Positions 1 to 8,613 of a stretch of 57,819 bases of DNA are shown one piece after another (within the stretch, counting starts at the first letter, position 1; the number at the start of each line of letters is the position of its first letter). The DNA comes from a virus: positions 1-57,819 of IMG/VR virus record IMGVR_UViG_3300040801_001904; one strand, written 5' to 3'. Under the pieces are notes generated by a model, which was not told the origin of the DNA, made no database searches, and saw only the letters and a list, made by a program, of their open reading frames with translations. Position numbers and translations under genes: made by a program.

Positions 1-1350
1 ATAATATTCCACAGCATCCAAAGTGATGAATTCCTTAAAAAGATAAGGAATGTAGTTCCACTATCTATATTCAAAACAAAAGAGAAAGAATACTTAATAA
101 AGATAATATTCAATTACTTTGATGAATTCAAAGTAGCTCCAAAAGATAACTTCTATGATCTATTCAAGGATCTTGAAAAGAATATAGGTAATGAACTATA
201 TCAAAGATGCATAAGTCTTATTGCTGTACTTAAAGAAATAACAGGATCTAATCCAGAATACATTTTAAGAACACTTAGCACAGCAATCAGACACTTCAAA
301 CTGGAAGAAGCAAGTGTTGATTTTGCTTTGTTAATTAAAAGAGGAAAGTATGATGAAGCTAAAGCGTTGATATTAAAATCAATGAAAGAACCAACAATAG
401 AAGAACAATATTATGATTACTTTTCAGATCGTTCTTTCATTGAAGATAGAGTAAAAGAAAACAAATACAAAATGCTAACCAAAATCAAGAAGCTTGATAA
501 TTTAATAGGAGGGTTGAAAGAAAATTGGTTAGTAAATATATTAGGGGCTACAAAAGGTGGTAAAACGTGGTTCTTAATTGAAATGGCAGTTAATGCTGTT
601 CTGCAAGGCTTAAATGTATTGTTTATCTCCCTTGAAATGGGAAAAGAACAAATTGATGAAAGGTTCGATATGGTAATGGGTTTCATGACTTCAGAAAAGA
701 AATCAACTGAAGCTGAAATCATGCAGAAAGTAGGAAAGAAATGGAAATTGGTAAAAAGAAACGTAGATACAATTTATGAAGTGGATAAGGTTATAAAGAA
801 CAGGAATAAGATTAAGAAAACAACAGGAGGTAATCTAAAAATAGTAGCATCAAATAGAGGCAGGGTCAATTATCTTGACATTGATAGAATCCTTGATGAA
901 CTTGAAGAAACAAGTGGCTTTTTTGCCGATGTTATTGTTGTTGATTATCTTGGTATCATGAAAGAAACTCAAGACAAACAAAAGAAGAAAGAAAGAATTG
1001 GAGAAAACTGTCTTGGATTAAAAGAAATAGCAGGAAAGAAGAATGTCATTTGCATTACAGCTATGCAAGGAAACAGACAAGCAATGAAAGCATCCGTATT
1101 TCATTCCTACATGGTTGCAGATGACATTGATACAATATTTAATAGTGATCTGGTTCTTGCTATGTGTCAAACAGAAGCAGAAGAAAGCTTAAATCAATAT
1201 AGAATCTACGTAGCTAATTACAGACACGGAAAACAACATGGATCTGTTGGTATTATTCGTGATTTAACTATTGGACAGGTTGCTTTGGATACATTTAATA
1301 TTGAAACTGTTGAAGAAGAAGTAAAAGAGCAACCAGGAGTTGATTACTAA
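1..1350 (+). CDS. Replicative DNA helicase, DnaB-like (5' end outside window)
   Basis: The reading frame is open from base 1, so the gene begins before the window; 449 residues are visible. An alpha-helical N-terminal region of about 110 residues resembles a DnaB N-domain remnant. The RecA-like ATPase follows, with Walker A GATKGGKT at visible residues 182-189, Walker B VIVVDYLG near 310 and TAMQGNRQ in the sensor position where DnaB has a Gln-Asn-Arg motif. Near the C-terminus YRHGKQHGSVG sits where DnaB proteins carry the arginine-finger loop. The family unwinds DNA ahead of the replication fork as a hexamer. It lies 15 bp before an SF2 helicase and is followed by a primase, which fits a phage replication operon. 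A RecA/KaiC-like ATPase is the alternative, less likely given the neighbours. Confidence 0.85.
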   Translation: MIFHSIQSDEFLKKIRNVVPLSIFKTKEKEYLIKIIFNYFDEFKVAPKDNFYDLFKDLEKNIGNELYQRCISLIAVLKEITGSNPEYILRTLSTAIRHFKLEEASVDFALLIKRGKYDEAKALILKSMKEPTIEEQYYDYFSDRSFIEDRVKENKYKMLTKIKKLDNLIGGLKENWLVNILGATKGGKTWFLIEMAVNAVLQGLNVLFISLEMGKEQIDERFDMVMGFMTSEKKSTEAEIMQKVGKKWKLVKRNVDTIYEVDKVIKNRNKIKKTTGGNLKIVASNRGRVNYLDIDRILDELEETSGFFADVIVVDYLGIMKETQDKQKKKERIGENCLGLKEIAGKKNVICITAMQGNRQAMKASVFHSYMVADDIDTIFNSDLVLAMCQTEAEESLNQYRIYVANYRHGKQHGSVGIIRDLTIGQVALDTFNIETVEEEVKEQPGVDY

Positions 1351-1365
1351 ATTAGGAAGAAGAAT

Positions 1366-2775
1366 ATGTACGATAATATAGTAAGTATTAAACAAATTGA
1401 TGCTCAGTATTGTCTTGCTGAAAATCCAATAGCAAAAAAGATGGCAATTGAATCATTAAGCTATACTGGCAAGGTAATGATCTATGACAGATCAAGGGGA
1501 TACCCTGTTCTAAAGTTCATAAAAAAGACATTAGCAGAAACCCATAAAGATAAACGTACATACTTTTCTTCCGGTCTTTTAAACTACGTAATAGATTATT
1601 CAAATGAACATGAACATCCATGTGATGTTGAAATCGTTGATCCTTATACAATAAAGAAGAAGTTAATACCAAAACTACCAGGGATTGATTTTGAAACATT
1701 CCAAAAGAAGATGTTAAGAAGAATTGGAATTGATAAAAGAGGTATTCTGGTAGGTCCAACAGCAATGGGTAAATCAGTTGTATTGGGAGGGATAATTAAT
1801 AAACTAAATTGTCCTGAAACAATCATGATAGTACCAACCAGGACAATTCTTAATCAACTTCATGAAAGCTTTTGTAAATGGTTTGGAAAAGATAAAGTAG
1901 GATTCATTGGACAAGGAATAAATGATCAAAGACAAATAACTGTTTGTTTATTTCAATCCATTGATAAATATAAAGTAAATAAGAATCTAAAATTAGTTTG
2001 CATGGATGAAGTTCATCTAATCAACAACACCATTATAAACTTCCTTACCAAATGCAATCACGTTTATTACCGATATGGAGTTACCGCTACACCACAAAAA
2101 CAAGAATCCAATTTCGTCAAAGCAATGGAAATGATGGGCAGCTTTGGTCCCATTATATGTACCGTTGAAGACTTAGAAGCTGAAAAGAGAGTACTGCCGG
2201 TCAAGGTGAAACTGGTATCCTATTTTTGTAGTAATCCTATAGGATATTCATACCATGATTCATTGCGTAAAGATGTTCTTATGTCCAAAGTACGCAATAC
2301 AAAACTATTAAAAGCAGCAAAATCAGAAGCATTAGATAAAGGAAAAACCTGTTTGATTTTAATTGATGAAACCAAACAGGGAAATATAATGGTTGATATT
2401 GCCAAACAAATAAAGATGAAGGTAACATTTGTTCATGGCAAAATAGATAATGAAATAATAAAGAAAGTAATCAAGGATCTTAATGATAGAAGAATCAAAT
2501 GTGTAATAGCAACAAAGGTATTTGGAGTTGGAACAAATATACCAAATGTAGATTGTGTTGTAATGGGATCATCAAGAAAGTCTGAGATTGATACTCTACA
2601 GAAAGTAGGAAGAGGCAGGAGAAGAGTAGAAGGAAAAGACTATCTAACAGTAATTGATTCCATAGATAAGGTTACAGGATCAAAGAGATTCTATAATAAG
2701 TTTCAATCTCATTCCATTGAAAGAATAAACACATATGAGGAAAAGAAATGGGAAATAACCAAATTGACTTTCTAA
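1366..2775 (+). CDS. Superfamily 2 DNA helicase, UvsW-like
   Basis: This is a 469-residue DExH-box helicase. Motif I is GPTAMGKS at about residues 130-137, motif II is DEVH near 214, motif III is TATP near 241, and the C-terminal helicase half has VATKVFGVGTNIP and QKVGRGRRR (motifs V and VI, with the arginine fingers). The 110-residue N-terminal region before motif I matches the layout of T4 UvsW. UvsW-type enzymes remodel branched DNA, unwinding R-loops and recombination intermediates and restarting forks; that role is inferred from the family. The gene lies between the DnaB-like helicase and the primase and overlaps the primase by 28 bp, so the three are probably co-transcribed and translationally coupled. 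Confidence 0.88.
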   Translation: MYDNIVSIKQIDAQYCLAENPIAKKMAIESLSYTGKVMIYDRSRGYPVLKFIKKTLAETHKDKRTYFSSGLLNYVIDYSNEHEHPCDVEIVDPYTIKKKLIPKLPGIDFETFQKKMLRRIGIDKRGILVGPTAMGKSVVLGGIINKLNCPETIMIVPTRTILNQLHESFCKWFGKDKVGFIGQGINDQRQITVCLFQSIDKYKVNKNLKLVCMDEVHLINNTIINFLTKCNHVYYRYGVTATPQKQESNFVKAMEMMGSFGPIICTVEDLEAEKRVLPVKVKLVSYFCSNPIGYSYHDSLRKDVLMSKVRNTKLLKAAKSEALDKGKTCLILIDETKQGNIMVDIAKQIKMKVTFVHGKIDNEIIKKVIKDLNDRRIKCVIATKVFGVGTNIPNVDCVVMGSSRKSEIDTLQKVGRGRRRVEGKDYLTVIDSIDKVTGSKRFYNKFQSHSIERINTYEEKKWEITKLTF

Positions 2776-3743
2776 ATATGTATCAAGATCCAAGGTTGAT
2801 TAATGCAATTCAAAGCTGGAATCTATTCTCATTTCTTGACGATCACAATGTATCATATATAATGGAAGGAAAGAATATCGGCAACAACTTTATTGGAGTT
2901 GCGCCTTGTCCTGGTTGTGGAGATTCCAGATTCCATTTTGGAATACACAAGGATAAGAAGTTTGGAAGTTGTTTCATTTGCAAGTGTTATCTTAGTCCTT
3001 TAAAGCTGGTATCTTATTATGGTAGAATGTCATATTCAAATGCATTTGATTACTTCATCAAATATTCTGAATATGAAAAAGATGTTGAACAAAGAGTCCT
3101 TGAAATCATAAGAGGAAACAATGTTTATATAGAAAAAGAATATGTACCTGATCCAACAGATCCATTACCTCACGGTACAGTAGATATTAATATAAACATG
3201 ATAAGAAGAAACAGTCTATTAAGAGACTTTCTTAATAGAAGAAAGCTGAATCTATGGCATGTTAAAAGATATGATCTAAAACTCCTTAGAAATGAAATCG
3301 TTTGGCCTATATATCTTAGAAACAAAGTAGTATCATATCAAAAAAGACATCTGGTTTATAAAAGATACCACACACCAACAAATCTACAGCATTATATTTA
3401 CAATGAAGATCAAATTATACCAAACAAACCATTGATAATTGTAGAAGGATTTCTTGATTACACAAGAGTTGATTCTTTCGTAAGATGTTATTACAAAAAC
3501 AAAGCTTCTGTTACAACAGGAATGTTGAAATCAGTTTCAAATAGACAAATAGATAGAATCATAAAATGTAATCCATATTCTCTTATTGTAATATTTGACA
3601 ATGACTCCTGGTTTGACTATTGGAGATTGAAAAAGATAATGCCATTTGATGTTGACTTTGTAATTCTTCCTAAAGGTACTGATCCAAATGAACTGACATG
3701 GACACAATTAAAAGACGTATTCAATCAAATTAAAATAGGCTGA
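2748..3743 (+). CDS. DNA primase (zinc finger plus TOPRIM)
   Basis: The N-terminal zinc-binding domain is visible as CPGCGDSRFHFG followed by SCFICK at about residues 53-78 (two CxxC pairs). The TOPRIM catalytic domain follows, with the conserved Glu in LIIVEGFLDY near residue 233 and the metal-binding aspartates in IVIFDNDSW near 284. At 331 residues it is close in size to the primase half of T7 gp4; here the helicase half is the separate DnaB-like gene upstream. The product should lay down RNA primers for lagging-strand synthesis. Its start lies inside the end of the UvsW-like gene, after the purine-rich stretch GAGGAAAAG. Its stop codon is part of the left arm of the terminator hairpin that ends this operon. 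Confidence 0.88.
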   Translation: MGNNQIDFLNMYQDPRLINAIQSWNLFSFLDDHNVSYIMEGKNIGNNFIGVAPCPGCGDSRFHFGIHKDKKFGSCFICKCYLSPLKLVSYYGRMSYSNAFDYFIKYSEYEKDVEQRVLEIIRGNNVYIEKEYVPDPTDPLPHGTVDININMIRRNSLLRDFLNRRKLNLWHVKRYDLKLLRNEIVWPIYLRNKVVSYQKRHLVYKRYHTPTNLQHYIYNEDQIIPNKPLIIVEGFLDYTRVDSFVRCYYKNKASVTTGMLKSVSNRQIDRIIKCNPYSLIVIFDNDSWFDYWRLKKIMPFDVDFVILPKGTDPNELTWTQLKDVFNQIKIG

Positions 3744-3765
3744 ACAAAATATCATTCAGCCTATT
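3734..3765. terminator. Convergent (bidirectional) hairpin terminator
   Basis: An 11-bp perfect inverted repeat (AATAGGCTGAA at 3734-3744, TTCAGCCTATT at 3755-3765) with a 10-nt loop lies exactly where the rightward replication genes meet the leftward structural genes. On the minus strand the stem is followed by TTAATTTGATT, a weak U-rich tract. On the plus strand the tract is poor. The position supports termination from both sides. Confidence 0.7.
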
Positions 3766-3787
3766 CACAGTTTACTTATATGTAAAC

Positions 3788-4063
3788 CTACTTTTTCACA
3801 ATGCTACTTTCAAATGAAGGTTTTACAGCAGGACCAGGGGGTAAAAGTGTCTTCTTGCTCTTCTCAAGCTTATGTCCCAATCCCCAAGCTGTAAGGGAAG
3901 TACCCAATCCAAGAATAGTCTTGCCAGCAAAATCCATCCACATGAAAATGTCAGGATCTTGAATCATTTCTGACATGGAAGATAGAAATGCACCAACAGA
4001 AAGTAAAATAGCCCCTGTCTTTGTTTTCCATCCCTTCATTGGTTTAACTTCTTCTGTACTCAT
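3788..4063 (-). CDS. Small two-helix membrane protein, candidate holin
   Basis: This 91-residue protein has two predicted transmembrane helices, about residues 16-34 (GAILLSVGAFLSS core) and 44-63 (AGKTILGLGTSLTAWGLG), flanked by lysine-rich termini and ending in a charged tail. That size and topology suit a small phage holin, which would form membrane lesions to start lysis. No endolysin is recognisable next to it, so the role rests on topology and on its place as the last gene of the leftward late operon, just before the terminator. Its start overlaps the stop of the upstream glycosyltransferase by 4 bp (ATGA), indicating translational coupling. It could instead be another small phage membrane protein. 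Confidence 0.5.
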   Translation of the reverse strand: MSTEEVKPMKGWKTKTGAILLSVGAFLSSMSEMIQDPDIFMWMDFAGKTILGLGTSLTAWGLGHKLEKSKKTLLPPGPAVKPSFESSIVKK

Positions 4064-4908
4064 AGAATCTGTTTCTCCTTTTGTTTAAGAATCCTTGTAA
4101 TACTTCCTCTTTTATAAGTACCAACAGGAATAGTTTGAATATGCTTTGGTAAAAAATGATCATGTCTCTTTTGATTGGTCAATCCAATTACCCTTTCACA
4201 ACCAAGTAAAGCAGATGCCAAATAGATTGGTCCAGAATCAATTCCAATAAGGAATTTACACTTACCAACCTCTTCAATCATTCTTGCAAGATCCGGCTTT
4301 TCAAATCTCAATGAATTGGTTTTATTAAATATCGGTAAATTATCATTGCTTCCTCTATCTGTTAAAGAATACTCTTTAGCAAAATTAGGAACCATATGAA
4401 CTTCATATGGTTCATATCCTGCTTGAATAATCTCCTTCCAAATTACTTCAGCAACAGAATCAGGACAGAACTTGCAAAACATTCCAGTATGACCAAATAA
4501 ATGAACCCCTACTCGTTTAGAGAAAGGGTCCAGCCATTGATTTTTCATTCGAAAGGGGGTCCAGGTGAAGTCAGACATGCCCAACTCAAAAAAGGCACAC
4601 AAATAAGGTTTGGCTGACTCGTTGTGAAGCTCTATGGGGGGATTGGAATTGGAAGAATCTGGATAATGAATACGATATATATAATCAAATTGATTGCGTA
4701 TAAAAGATACAGTATCATCCAATGAAATGATGTTTGGAGAAATAAGATGAAACTGTCTTTTAGCACTTGAAGCAATTCTAACATTCACTTTTGTTTGTTT
4801 ACAAAACTCTCTATGAACAGGAAGAAAGTTAATCAAGTCGCCTAAACCATGTTCAAAGACGAACAAAGAGCCTCTATTGGCTTTTTTAACAGCATCAATT
4901 GGTTTCAT
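4060..4908 (-). CDS. Glycosyltransferase family 9 (heptosyltransferase-like), copy A
   Basis: The 282-residue product has two hallmarks of the GT-B fold GT9 family (ADP-heptose:LPS heptosyltransferases). The N-terminal loop is HGLGDLINFLPVHREF (residues 20-35). The nucleotide-sugar-binding half contains LIGIDSGPIYLASALLG, equivalent to the D-S-G-x-x-H/Y-x-A motif, here with Tyr where many members have His. At 282 residues it is somewhat short for the family (usually 300-350). It sits at the end of the tail-fibre gene block, 4 bp overlapped with the candidate holin. A second GT9 gene lies near 13-14 kb and a heptose kinase at the right edge, so a heptose-like donor is plausible. Donor and acceptor cannot be read from the sequence. 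The stretch around 4540-4640 is noticeably richer in G and C than its surroundings. Confidence 0.75.
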   Translation of the reverse strand: MKPIDAVKKANRGSLFVFEHGLGDLINFLPVHREFCKQTKVNVRIASSAKRQFHLISPNIISLDDTVSFIRNQFDYIYRIHYPDSSNSNPPIELHNESAKPYLCAFFELGMSDFTWTPFRMKNQWLDPFSKRVGVHLFGHTGMFCKFCPDSVAEVIWKEIIQAGYEPYEVHMVPNFAKEYSLTDRGSNDNLPIFNKTNSLRFEKPDLARMIEEVGKCKFLIGIDSGPIYLASALLGCERVIGLTNQKRHDHFLPKHIQTIPVGTYKRGSITRILKQKEKQIL

Positions 4909-4910
4909 AA

Positions 4911-5234
4911 TTAAGTTATAATAATTAAGATTGGTTGATTACTTGATGATGGAATATAATCTTCTAATACCACATAAGCAACAGCTTTTGAAATTCCAAC
5001 AGTTACTTCAGTTGACAGTACTGCATAAGCAACTGCCTTGGAAACATTAGCACCATCCATTGCAGACAGTACAGCATAAGCAACTGCCTTGGAAACGCTA
5101 ATTGGTCCTATTTCATCCAATACACCTTCAAGAGCTATTGGAGAACCATTTACCCAAGTAGAATAGTCACTTCCAACTGAACTATCTAATTTTAAAACAC
5201 TTCCATTAACCCAATTATCAAATGAATTATCCAT
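4911..5234 (-). CDS. Short-repeat tail-associated protein (SKAVAYAVL repeats)
   Basis: This 107-residue protein has two exact repeats of SKAVAYAVLS with a 17-residue period and a third variant (SKAVAYVVL), ending in a hydrophobic stretch. The N-terminal half has its own repeat (two copies of WVNGS). Similar short motifs of the type S/T-x-x-V-x-Y-V-L occur in small phage structural proteins next to fibre genes, and a second gene of this type lies at 10557-10754. It abuts the beta-helix gene (1-bp overlap). It is most likely a fibre-associated or virion protein; there is no recognisable enzyme motif. Ser-rich repeats next to a GT9 gene make it a conceivable glycosylation target, which is inference. 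Confidence 0.55.
   Translation of the reverse strand: MDNSFDNWVNGSVLKLDSSVGSDYSTWVNGSPIALEGVLDEIGPISVSKAVAYAVLSAMDGANVSKAVAYAVLSTEVTVGISKAVAYVVLEDYIPSSSNQPILIIIT
4963..5096 (-). repeat. 51-bp-period direct repeats
   Basis: A 32-nt segment recurs at 5014-5045 and 5065-5096 with one mismatch and a 51-bp period, and a more diverged third copy is centred near 4980. These encode the SKAVAYAVL repeats of the overlapping gene. Such a repeat can expand or contract by slippage or recombination. Confidence 0.8.
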
Positions 5235-6802
5235 TAAGCCACCCCAAAATCATCTATATAAACATTACCATCAGTTCCATTTACCTTAATATGTAATTCA
5301 AGAACCTCATCCAATAACAAATCAGCAGATGAAGCTACAATGGTATTCTGAACATAGGAAGTTGTAGGTGTCCAAGTAGTCCATCCAGTAATTCTCTTTC
5401 CTAACAAATAAATCGCTGCTTCTACAACACCATTAAAAGAAGCATCATCTTTTATATAAACACCAAGAGTAATATCACTTGCAATGGAACTTATCTTAGC
5501 CATACCAACTGTTTCTCTAATATAGTAATTGGCATCAGAAGGATCAAATTGCAAACAATAACCAGAACCTCCATTTGCTTCAGAACTATTCTTTAATATA
5601 GTACCAAAGGGTCCAATAGCTCTTGAATTATGTGCAGTATTATCATATCTTTGAACTCTTAAAAGCGGAATTGTATTAAATGCAGTAGTAAAATAAAAGT
5701 ATATATCTCCTAAAGTATTATTAGACATACTTAATTGACCAATACAAAATCTATCATGATTATTATATCTAATAACAATAGCATAATCTGCACAATTTTC
5801 AATTATAGCTTCACCAATAGATATACTTCCACTATCATCTAAAGTAAGACCATCATCAATACCATATTTTATATCTAATTTCCCAATTATACAATTACAA
5901 TAATTACCAAGCCACGCAGAAGAAGAAGAACCAGAACCATATATAATAAATTCATCAACTTCACAATTATGAGCAATATTAAAACAATAAAAACCATGGT
6001 AAGATAAACAAGAAATAACTGTTATCTTAGAAACATATAAAGTTCTTGAAGAAACTTGAATACCAGAATAAGAACCAGGATCAAGCTGTCCAACAACAAC
6101 TAATTCATTCATTTGAGAATTAGCTTCACTATTTTCAAATTGAATAGAGTTTCTTAGTGATGATAAACTATAAGCATCACCAGAATAACCAGTATAAATC
6201 TTAAAACCAAACATATATCTACAACAACCAAACTTTCTTATTTCAATATAATCTCTTGAAACTCCATGAAAACAAGTACCTTGACGATCTGCACCTGATT
6301 GCCAATACCAAGTAAAACCATCTTGAGTTTGTGTAGCTAAATCCCACCCACCAGTAACTTTTAATGGATTAGAAACACTTGAACCAGATGCATTCATTTG
6401 AATAGTATAATCGGTTGAAGATGCAAGATCTCCTGTATCAATTACACCAAGTTTATAAGATGTAACTGACTCAGAAGTACCATAATATTTGTAAGCAAGA
6501 GTTATTGTATCTGAAGTGATTGAAGCTATTTCATAATAATCCCAAACTTCAGTTCCCTTACCAACAAAGTCCTTTGCAGCTAATACACCTGTCAAATCAA
6601 CTGAAGTCGTAACTGTTAAAGAATCATTGGTCCAGGTTAAAGTTCCTGATAAAGCCGTTGGATCTGGTCCCTTAGCAAGTCTAACTTCATCCCCACCTGT
6701 TAAACCTGTTGATGCTTTATAAACTGTTTTATAAGGATTACCATAAGAACCATCACCAGAATCATCATCACCATTTAAAAAGTCAGCCCATACCGTTGTC
6801 AT
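5234..6802 (-). CDS. Tail spike/fibre protein with probable right-handed beta-helix
   Basis: This 522-residue protein opens with NGDDDSGDGSYGNPYKT (residues 10-26), the typical start of pectate-lyase-like beta-helix proteins. A long run of short beta-strand-like repeats with stacked Asn/Gly/Ser turns follows (for example GISIGEAIIENCADYAIVI type coils around residues 330-350), and a more globular C-terminal part ends VNGTDGNVYIDDFG. Phage proteins of this kind bind, and sometimes cleave, surface polysaccharide. No catalytic pair could be assigned. It is the distal member of a fibre cassette with the lectin-like gene at 6815-7807. An exported polysaccharide lyase is unlikely, since there is no signal peptide. 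Confidence 0.65.
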   Translation of the reverse strand: MTTVWADFLNGDDDSGDGSYGNPYKTVYKASTGLTGGDEVRLAKGPDPTALSGTLTWTNDSLTVTTSVDLTGVLAAKDFVGKGTEVWDYYEIASITSDTITLAYKYYGTSESVTSYKLGVIDTGDLASSTDYTIQMNASGSSVSNPLKVTGGWDLATQTQDGFTWYWQSGADRQGTCFHGVSRDYIEIRKFGCCRYMFGFKIYTGYSGDAYSLSSLRNSIQFENSEANSQMNELVVVGQLDPGSYSGIQVSSRTLYVSKITVISCLSYHGFYCFNIAHNCEVDEFIIYGSGSSSSAWLGNYCNCIIGKLDIKYGIDDGLTLDDSGSISIGEAIIENCADYAIVIRYNNHDRFCIGQLSMSNNTLGDIYFYFTTAFNTIPLLRVQRYDNTAHNSRAIGPFGTILKNSSEANGGSGYCLQFDPSDANYYIRETVGMAKISSIASDITLGVYIKDDASFNGVVEAAIYLLGKRITGWTTWTPTTSYVQNTIVASSADLLLDEVLELHIKVNGTDGNVYIDDFGVA

Positions 6803-6814
6803 TTATATAGTTCC

Positions 6815-7807
6815 TTATGCAGTAGATTTAGATCTAAAGGCAATCTGTAATGCTTCAATCTCAGCAGGAGTAAAACGATTTAAAGTCTCAGGGTTTTGAG
6901 TGTATAACTCTTCTATTGTTTCCCATGATCCTTCTAATTCATTTGTATCACCAAAATGAAGTGCTGAATTGGTTTTAATTCCCATTTGCATACCAATACC
7001 ACCCACACCATCGGATACTCTTGCAGTTACTTTAACAGCTTTACAAATGAAATCACCAGTAGGCATTCCAGTTAAATTAAACTGTGCATCTTCTTCAACT
7101 GTATCTGTATAAACTGTATCTGCATCTGATATTTCTACTTCATCAATAGAATCATAATCATTTTCCCATTGATTAACATCACCCGCAGCATTAGGAGCAA
7201 GAGTTTTAAGACTCATTAAACGAGTATCTTCATCGGCTACAATAATTTCAGAAATATAAGTACCCCAAGAAGCTAAGTTTATATATCCTAATTGAATCTG
7301 ATCAAATTCTGTAGTAGATCCTACCGTTATATCTCCAGAATAAGTTAATATTAAATTACCATCAATATAAAAATGCATAGAACCACTTAAACCATATGTT
7401 TCAACATGAATATCTACTGAGAATAAAGATAATGGTATAAGTCTTTCAAAACTATCAGAAACAAACCAAGTAACAGTCCCATCAGATGTTTTCTTACCTA
7501 TAGAAAAATAGTCTAAATCATTAAAACCAAAACCAATAGCATCACCAGTAACACTATTTCTAAGACCAAATGGAAAAGAATCAGTATCACAAGCACCTGA
7601 CTGATGCACCATATAACAATGAAACCATATATTATTACTCACAGGTGTAAACGTATTAGAAAGGTACAAACTTTTTCCAGCACCTATTCTCAATGAAGTA
7701 CGACTATAATTCACCCTACGATACGATTCACCAGAATACTGATCTATACTTCCAGCAGTATTTTCAATAAAATCTATATCCTCACCACCACACCATAATA
7801 CTGTCAT
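6815..7807 (-). CDS. Lectin-like (concanavalin-fold) tail protein, paralogue 1
   Basis: The 330-residue product has a jelly-roll, LamG-like first half. It starts with LWCGGEDIDF and contains strands such as MHFYIDGNLILTYSG, the usual short x-V-D-G-x-L hairpin of concanavalin-like domains. The C-terminal half starts with LAPNAAGDVNQWEND. That NA-x-GD-x-NQ-(F/W) linker is shared with the two genes at 9539-10543 and 10747-11772, so the three are a paralogous family. It probably forms part of the tail fibre or receptor-binding apparatus. Its start overlaps no gene, and its stop region lies 12 bp before the beta-helix gene. The assignment rests on fold pattern and context, not on catalytic residues. 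Confidence 0.6.
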   Translation of the reverse strand: MTVLWCGGEDIDFIENTAGSIDQYSGESYRRVNYSRTSLRIGAGKSLYLSNTFTPVSNNIWFHCYMVHQSGACDTDSFPFGLRNSVTGDAIGFGFNDLDYFSIGKKTSDGTVTWFVSDSFERLIPLSLFSVDIHVETYGLSGSMHFYIDGNLILTYSGDITVGSTTEFDQIQLGYINLASWGTYISEIIVADEDTRLMSLKTLAPNAAGDVNQWENDYDSIDEVEISDADTVYTDTVEEDAQFNLTGMPTGDFICKAVKVTARVSDGVGGIGMQMGIKTNSALHFGDTNELEGSWETIEELYTQNPETLNRFTPAEIEALQIAFRSKSTA

Positions 7808-8613
7808 AGCTTTATATCTCCATTTATCTTTATAAATTTACCCTTAGCTTCAATCATATTGAAATATGACTTACCACCAAATACAGATAAATCATGTTTC
7901 TCTATTTCATCACCATCATAATTAATAAAAACTAAATCTGTATTACAAACAAGCCAATAACCTCCGCGATTACAATCTTCAATTGCACAAGTCGGATTGT
8001 TTCCTACTTTAAATATATCATCACCACAATGAAATAAACTCTTTCCATTCTCAATAAAACATAAACGATGATTGGAATTAAAGAATAAACAAAGTGGATT
8101 ATCTATATCAGAATAAACTATTCTATCATTGCTTAAATCAATTATCTTTCTATTTAATTGAGAAGATAAAAACCAAGTACTTTTATAATTATACAATGAC
8201 TTTATCTTATAATCATTATGCTTATCTAATATATAATAAATATCATCCTTGAAATATTCCAAATTTACAGAATCAAAATCCATATAACAAATGGAATTGG
8301 TACTCTCCGAACTTGCATACAATTTACCAGGATAAATAGAAACAATATCACCAGTACTTTTCAAGTATTCACATTGAAAGATCTTTATATCATCAGAATG
8401 AAGATCAAAAATAACCATCTTATCATATGAATTATGATATTGAACACCAACACATAGATAATTTCCAGAATAGGTTATACCTGAAGTCTTAAAGAAACCT
8501 TTCAAACCTTTTACAGAAATCAAATCCCCTTTTCTATTATCCGTATTATAATTCAACAATACTGGCTTTTTACTGGATTTCCCCTTTAACAACAAAGTAA
8601 AAAGTAACTGCAC
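7804..8613 (-). CDS. Unrecognised protein, probable beta-propeller
   Basis: I do not recognise a named family with certainty. The 269 residues consist of five or six similar stretches of the pattern short strand, turn, strand: for example ITYSGNYLCVGVQY, IYPGKLYASSES, NYKSTWFLSSQL, NSNHRLCFIENG and NRGGYWLVCN. This spacing fits a beta-propeller built from aromatic-rich blades. There is no signal peptide; the N-terminus MQLLFTLLLKGK is mildly hydrophobic but too short to be one. It overlaps the lectin-like gene by 4 bp and directly adjoins the receiver-like gene, so the three are probably translated in step. A virion-associated carbohydrate-binding role is possible. Confidence 0.5.
   Translation of the reverse strand: MQLLFTLLLKGKSSKKPVLLNYNTDNRKGDLISVKGLKGFFKTSGITYSGNYLCVGVQYHNSYDKMVIFDLHSDDIKIFQCEYLKSTGDIVSIYPGKLYASSESTNSICYMDFDSVNLEYFKDDIYYILDKHNDYKIKSLYNYKSTWFLSSQLNRKIIDLSNDRIVYSDIDNPLCLFFNSNHRLCFIENGKSLFHCGDDIFKVGNNPTCAIEDCNRGGYWLVCNTDLVFINYDGDEIEKHDLSVFGGKSYFNMIEAKGKFIKINGDIKL

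Noticed and set aside
3788-4063. Full lysis cassette (holin plus endolysin plus spanin)
   Set aside because: Only a two-helix candidate holin is visible; no lysozyme, amidase or spanin motif was found nearby, and the NlpC/P60 protein fits the tail tip instead.
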